Shown: in pieces, positions 6,018 through 7,442 of the stretch
How the letters are laid out: each line of letters starts with the position of its first letter
Numbering within the stretch: position 1 is the first letter of the stretch
Assembly (NCBI GenBank): GCA_011051075.1
Contig: DREN01000383.1
Coordinates: 1-7,442 of the forward strand
Length of the DNA: 7,442 nt
Direction: 5' to 3'
Origin: Deltaproteobacteria bacterium
GTDB taxonomy: Bacteria; Desulfobacterota; DSM-4660; Desulfatiglandales; Desulfatiglandaceae
Position numbers and translations under genes: made by a program
Notes under the pieces: generated by a model
What the model was told of the DNA's origin: nothing
The model's database searches: none
The model's input: only the letters and a program-made list of their open reading frames with translations

Positions 6018-6963
6018 GAAGAAAAACCACCTTGGCCTGGGCCAGGAGATTGCTCTTCTTGTCGTGCACGTATATGGCAGCGGCATCGTCAACAGAGATC
6101 TTCGCGTTGGTCATCTTCACCACGCCGATCCCCTTGAGCATCATGGGCTTCTTGCTCCCCCAGCTCTCAAGGAGGGCCTTTGCCTTGCCCGGGTCCGTGG
6201 TAAACCCGCCGCATCCCCTCTCCACAAGGATCTCGCTCAATATCTTGGATGGATCAAAGACGATCTCGTCCTTTTCCGTTACAATGGTATTTACCAGGGC
6301 GGGTTTGAACTGAAAGTCTCTCACGTCTATGATAATGCCGTCATAAACGACCGCTATCTTGGACGGGGGCGCCACCTCTGGTTTGGGCTCCGGCTTTGCC
6401 TCGGGGATCTTTTCCTTGACTTCAGGCGGTACAACCGCCTCGGTCTTCCCGGCCGGAGCCGTGGCCTCCGGCAGGACCTTAGGTATGAGTTTTGGTTTGT
6501 AGTAGGGCATCTTCTCCTCGGGCCCAAGCTTGTTCTCCCTGATCAGCGGCAGGATCACGTCATAGAGGCTCCCCTTGCCGCGGATGTAAAGCCTCATGCA
6601 GACCTCTGCGTACCCCCGGTCTCTGTGAAACCTCTCTCCGCACTTCACAGCCCCCTGCAGAAACCCGGTTATGGTGGTGCGGATCTCGTCTGACCTGAGC
6701 ATGCCGTCCTTTACCGTGGTCTGCCCGTAGAGACGTATCCCCTCAAGGACCTCCAAAAGGTCTCTCTGGGCAACCACCGTGGCCGCCCTCATGGCCCGAT
6801 ATCTGCTCTGCCCCTCTTCCGAGGTTCCGGTCACCTGGATGTACCCTTCCTCAAATACCTTTACCGGAGCGGTTATACTCTCCCACTCATCCCCTGCCCA
6901 TGCGCTCCCGGACAGGAACAGCACTCCCAAGAAAATCGCAGTAAATCCAAACATTCTTTTCAT
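6010..6963 (-). CDS. Secreted LPP20-like protein
   Basis: This is a 317-residue protein with a clear signal peptide, MKRMFGFTAIFLGVLFLSGS then AWA, cleaved after residue 23; there is no lipobox cysteine, so it is probably soluble in the periplasm. Residues 38-140 match the LPP20 pattern: GYIQVTGTSEEG, then an alanine-rich helix (RAMRAATVVAQRDLLEVLEG), then GFLQGAVKCGERFHRDRGYA and EVCMRLYIRG. Residues 150-202 are a Pro/Glu/Lys-rich linker. The C-terminal part (203-317) begins VVYDGIIIDVRDFQFKPALV, a pattern that I recall from longer LPP20-type proteins. The function of the family is poorly known; members are envelope or surface proteins. AAGGAGGG at 6969-6976 lies 5 bases before the ATG. The gene follows the SLH gene by 16 bases, so the two are surely co-transcribed. 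Confidence 0.85.
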   Translation of the reverse strand: MKRMFGFTAIFLGVLFLSGSAWAGDEWESITAPVKVFEEGYIQVTGTSEEGQSRYRAMRAATVVAQRDLLEVLEGIRLYGQTTVKDGMLRSDEIRTTITGFLQGAVKCGERFHRDRGYAEVCMRLYIRGKGSLYDVILPLIRENKLGPEEKMPYYKPKLIPKVLPEATAPAGKTEAVVPPEVKEKIPEAKPEPKPEVAPPSKIAVVYDGIIIDVRDFQFKPALVNTIVTEKDEIVFDPSKILSEILVERGCGGFTTDPGKAKALLESWGSKKPMMLKGIGVVKMTNAKISVDDAAAIYVHDKKSNLLAQAKVVFLLK

Positions 6964-6979
6964 GACAACCCTCCTTATG

Positions 6980-7442
6980 TTACTGAACGTTCATAACATT
7001 TCTCAGACGTAAAACCGCGAGCAGCAGCTCTGCACCGTCCACATTATCGTCAGGCCTGAACGCACCTGAGAGGTCCGGCTCCATGAGCCCCCTGGTTACG
7101 GCGTTTGTTACCGAGTTGAAGTATGAGGAAGTGGGGGGAACATCCGGGTAGGGGGAGTTTTTCTGGCCGTAGTATTTGGTGGTGAGCGAGGGGTCTCCCT
7201 CTATCTTTACCAGCAGGTCTTCAAGGATGAAGGCCAGCTCCTTACGGGTTACGGGCCTGTCTGGATAGAAGAGATAGGCCCTTGAGGTCTTGTCGTAAAC
7301 AGGCTCAAGCCCCCTGAGTCCCCACTTGAGAACAACCATTATCTCGGGCTTGAACATGCTTCCCGATACGTCTGCCGGCACAAACCGGTCCTTTTGTTTT
7401 TTCTCTGGAACCGGAATCCTCCCCGCCAGGAACCGGTCCAGG
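6980..7442 (-). CDS. SLH-domain protein (N-terminal part beyond window)
   Basis: The C-terminal 153 residues are visible. The frame is open to the right edge, with at least 20 codons before the GTG at 7379-7381; that GTG is probably an internal valine (RFVPADVSG), not a start. Two SLH-type repeats can be seen. The first runs from FVPADV to RPVTRKELAFILEDLL; the second from YPDVPPTSSYFNSVTNAVTR through GLMEPDLSGAFRPDDN to AELLLAVLRL. The second keeps the typical DVP, G-ME-D-SG-FRPDD and E-L pattern, although the usual TR-E is changed to DGAE. SLH domains bind secondary cell-wall polymers or peptidoglycan; in diderms they often sit in envelope-spanning proteins. It ends in TAA at 6980-6982. Confidence 0.82.
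   Translation of the reverse strand, partial: LDRFLAGRIPVPEKKQKDRFVPADVSGSMFKPEIMVVLKWGLRGLEPVYDKTSRAYLFYPDRPVTRKELAFILEDLLVKIEGDPSLTTKYYGQKNSPYPDVPPTSSYFNSVTNAVTRGLMEPDLSGAFRPDDNVDGAELLLAVLRLRNVMNVQ

Noticed and set aside
5734..6313. Plus-strand frames across the intergenic gap (86 and 151 codons)
   Set aside because: Compositionally odd translations without any family resemblance; the longer one runs into sequence antisense to the LPP20-like gene. The inverted repeats explain the gap better.
6064..6693. 209-codon plus-strand open frame
   Set aside because: It is antisense to the LPP20-like gene, whose signal peptide and family pattern show that the minus strand is coding.
7379..7381. GTG as the start of the SLH gene
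   Set aside because: The frame continues upstream to the window edge, and the SLH repeat begins just before this codon (RFVPADV).

Overview
The window looks like part of the genome of a diderm (outer-membrane) bacterium. The evidence is an AsmA-family protein, two probable lipoproteins and a signal-peptide protein of the LPP20 type, together with an S-layer-homology (SLH) protein. Base composition is moderately GC-rich by eye and AGG is a common arginine codon. Desulfobacterota or a neighbouring phylum would fit, but this placement is an inference and is weak. All five real genes lie on the minus strand and read from right to left. Open frames on the plus strand are shadows of these genes.  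Layout in transcription order, from high to low coordinates: (1) the C-terminal 153 residues of an SLH-domain protein, whose N-terminus lies beyond the right edge; (2) after a 16-base gap, a secreted LPP20-like protein of 317 residues; (3) a 256-base non-coding stretch (5754-6009), which is the one sizeable gap and is full of inverted repeats; (4) a 738-residue AsmA-like membrane-anchored protein; (5) overlapping it by ATGA, a 955-residue multidomain envelope protein (GNA1162-like domain, beta-sandwich modules including FN3, a right-handed beta-helix, and a duplicated TPR module); (6) after 30 bases, and in the same frame behind a single TAG, a TPR protein that runs off the left edge and may carry a SpoIID-like C-terminal domain.  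The tight spacing, the ATGA overlap and the uniform orientation suggest one envelope-biogenesis operon, perhaps split into two transcription units by the structured gap. Everything encoded is predicted to act at the inner membrane, in the periplasm or at the outer membrane. Likely themes are lipid or lipoprotein handling (AsmA, GNA1162, LPP20) and cell-wall or surface attachment (SLH, possible SpoIID). The sequence does not identify a specific pathway.  Items most worth a second look are a long imperfect hairpin (5781-5950) whose G-U pairs favour a plus-strand RNA, an overlapping GC-rich hairpin that favours the minus strand, the unusual domain combination of the 955-residue protein, and adjacent A8 and C8 tracts in the left-hand gene at which any single-base slip would remove the C-terminal domain.
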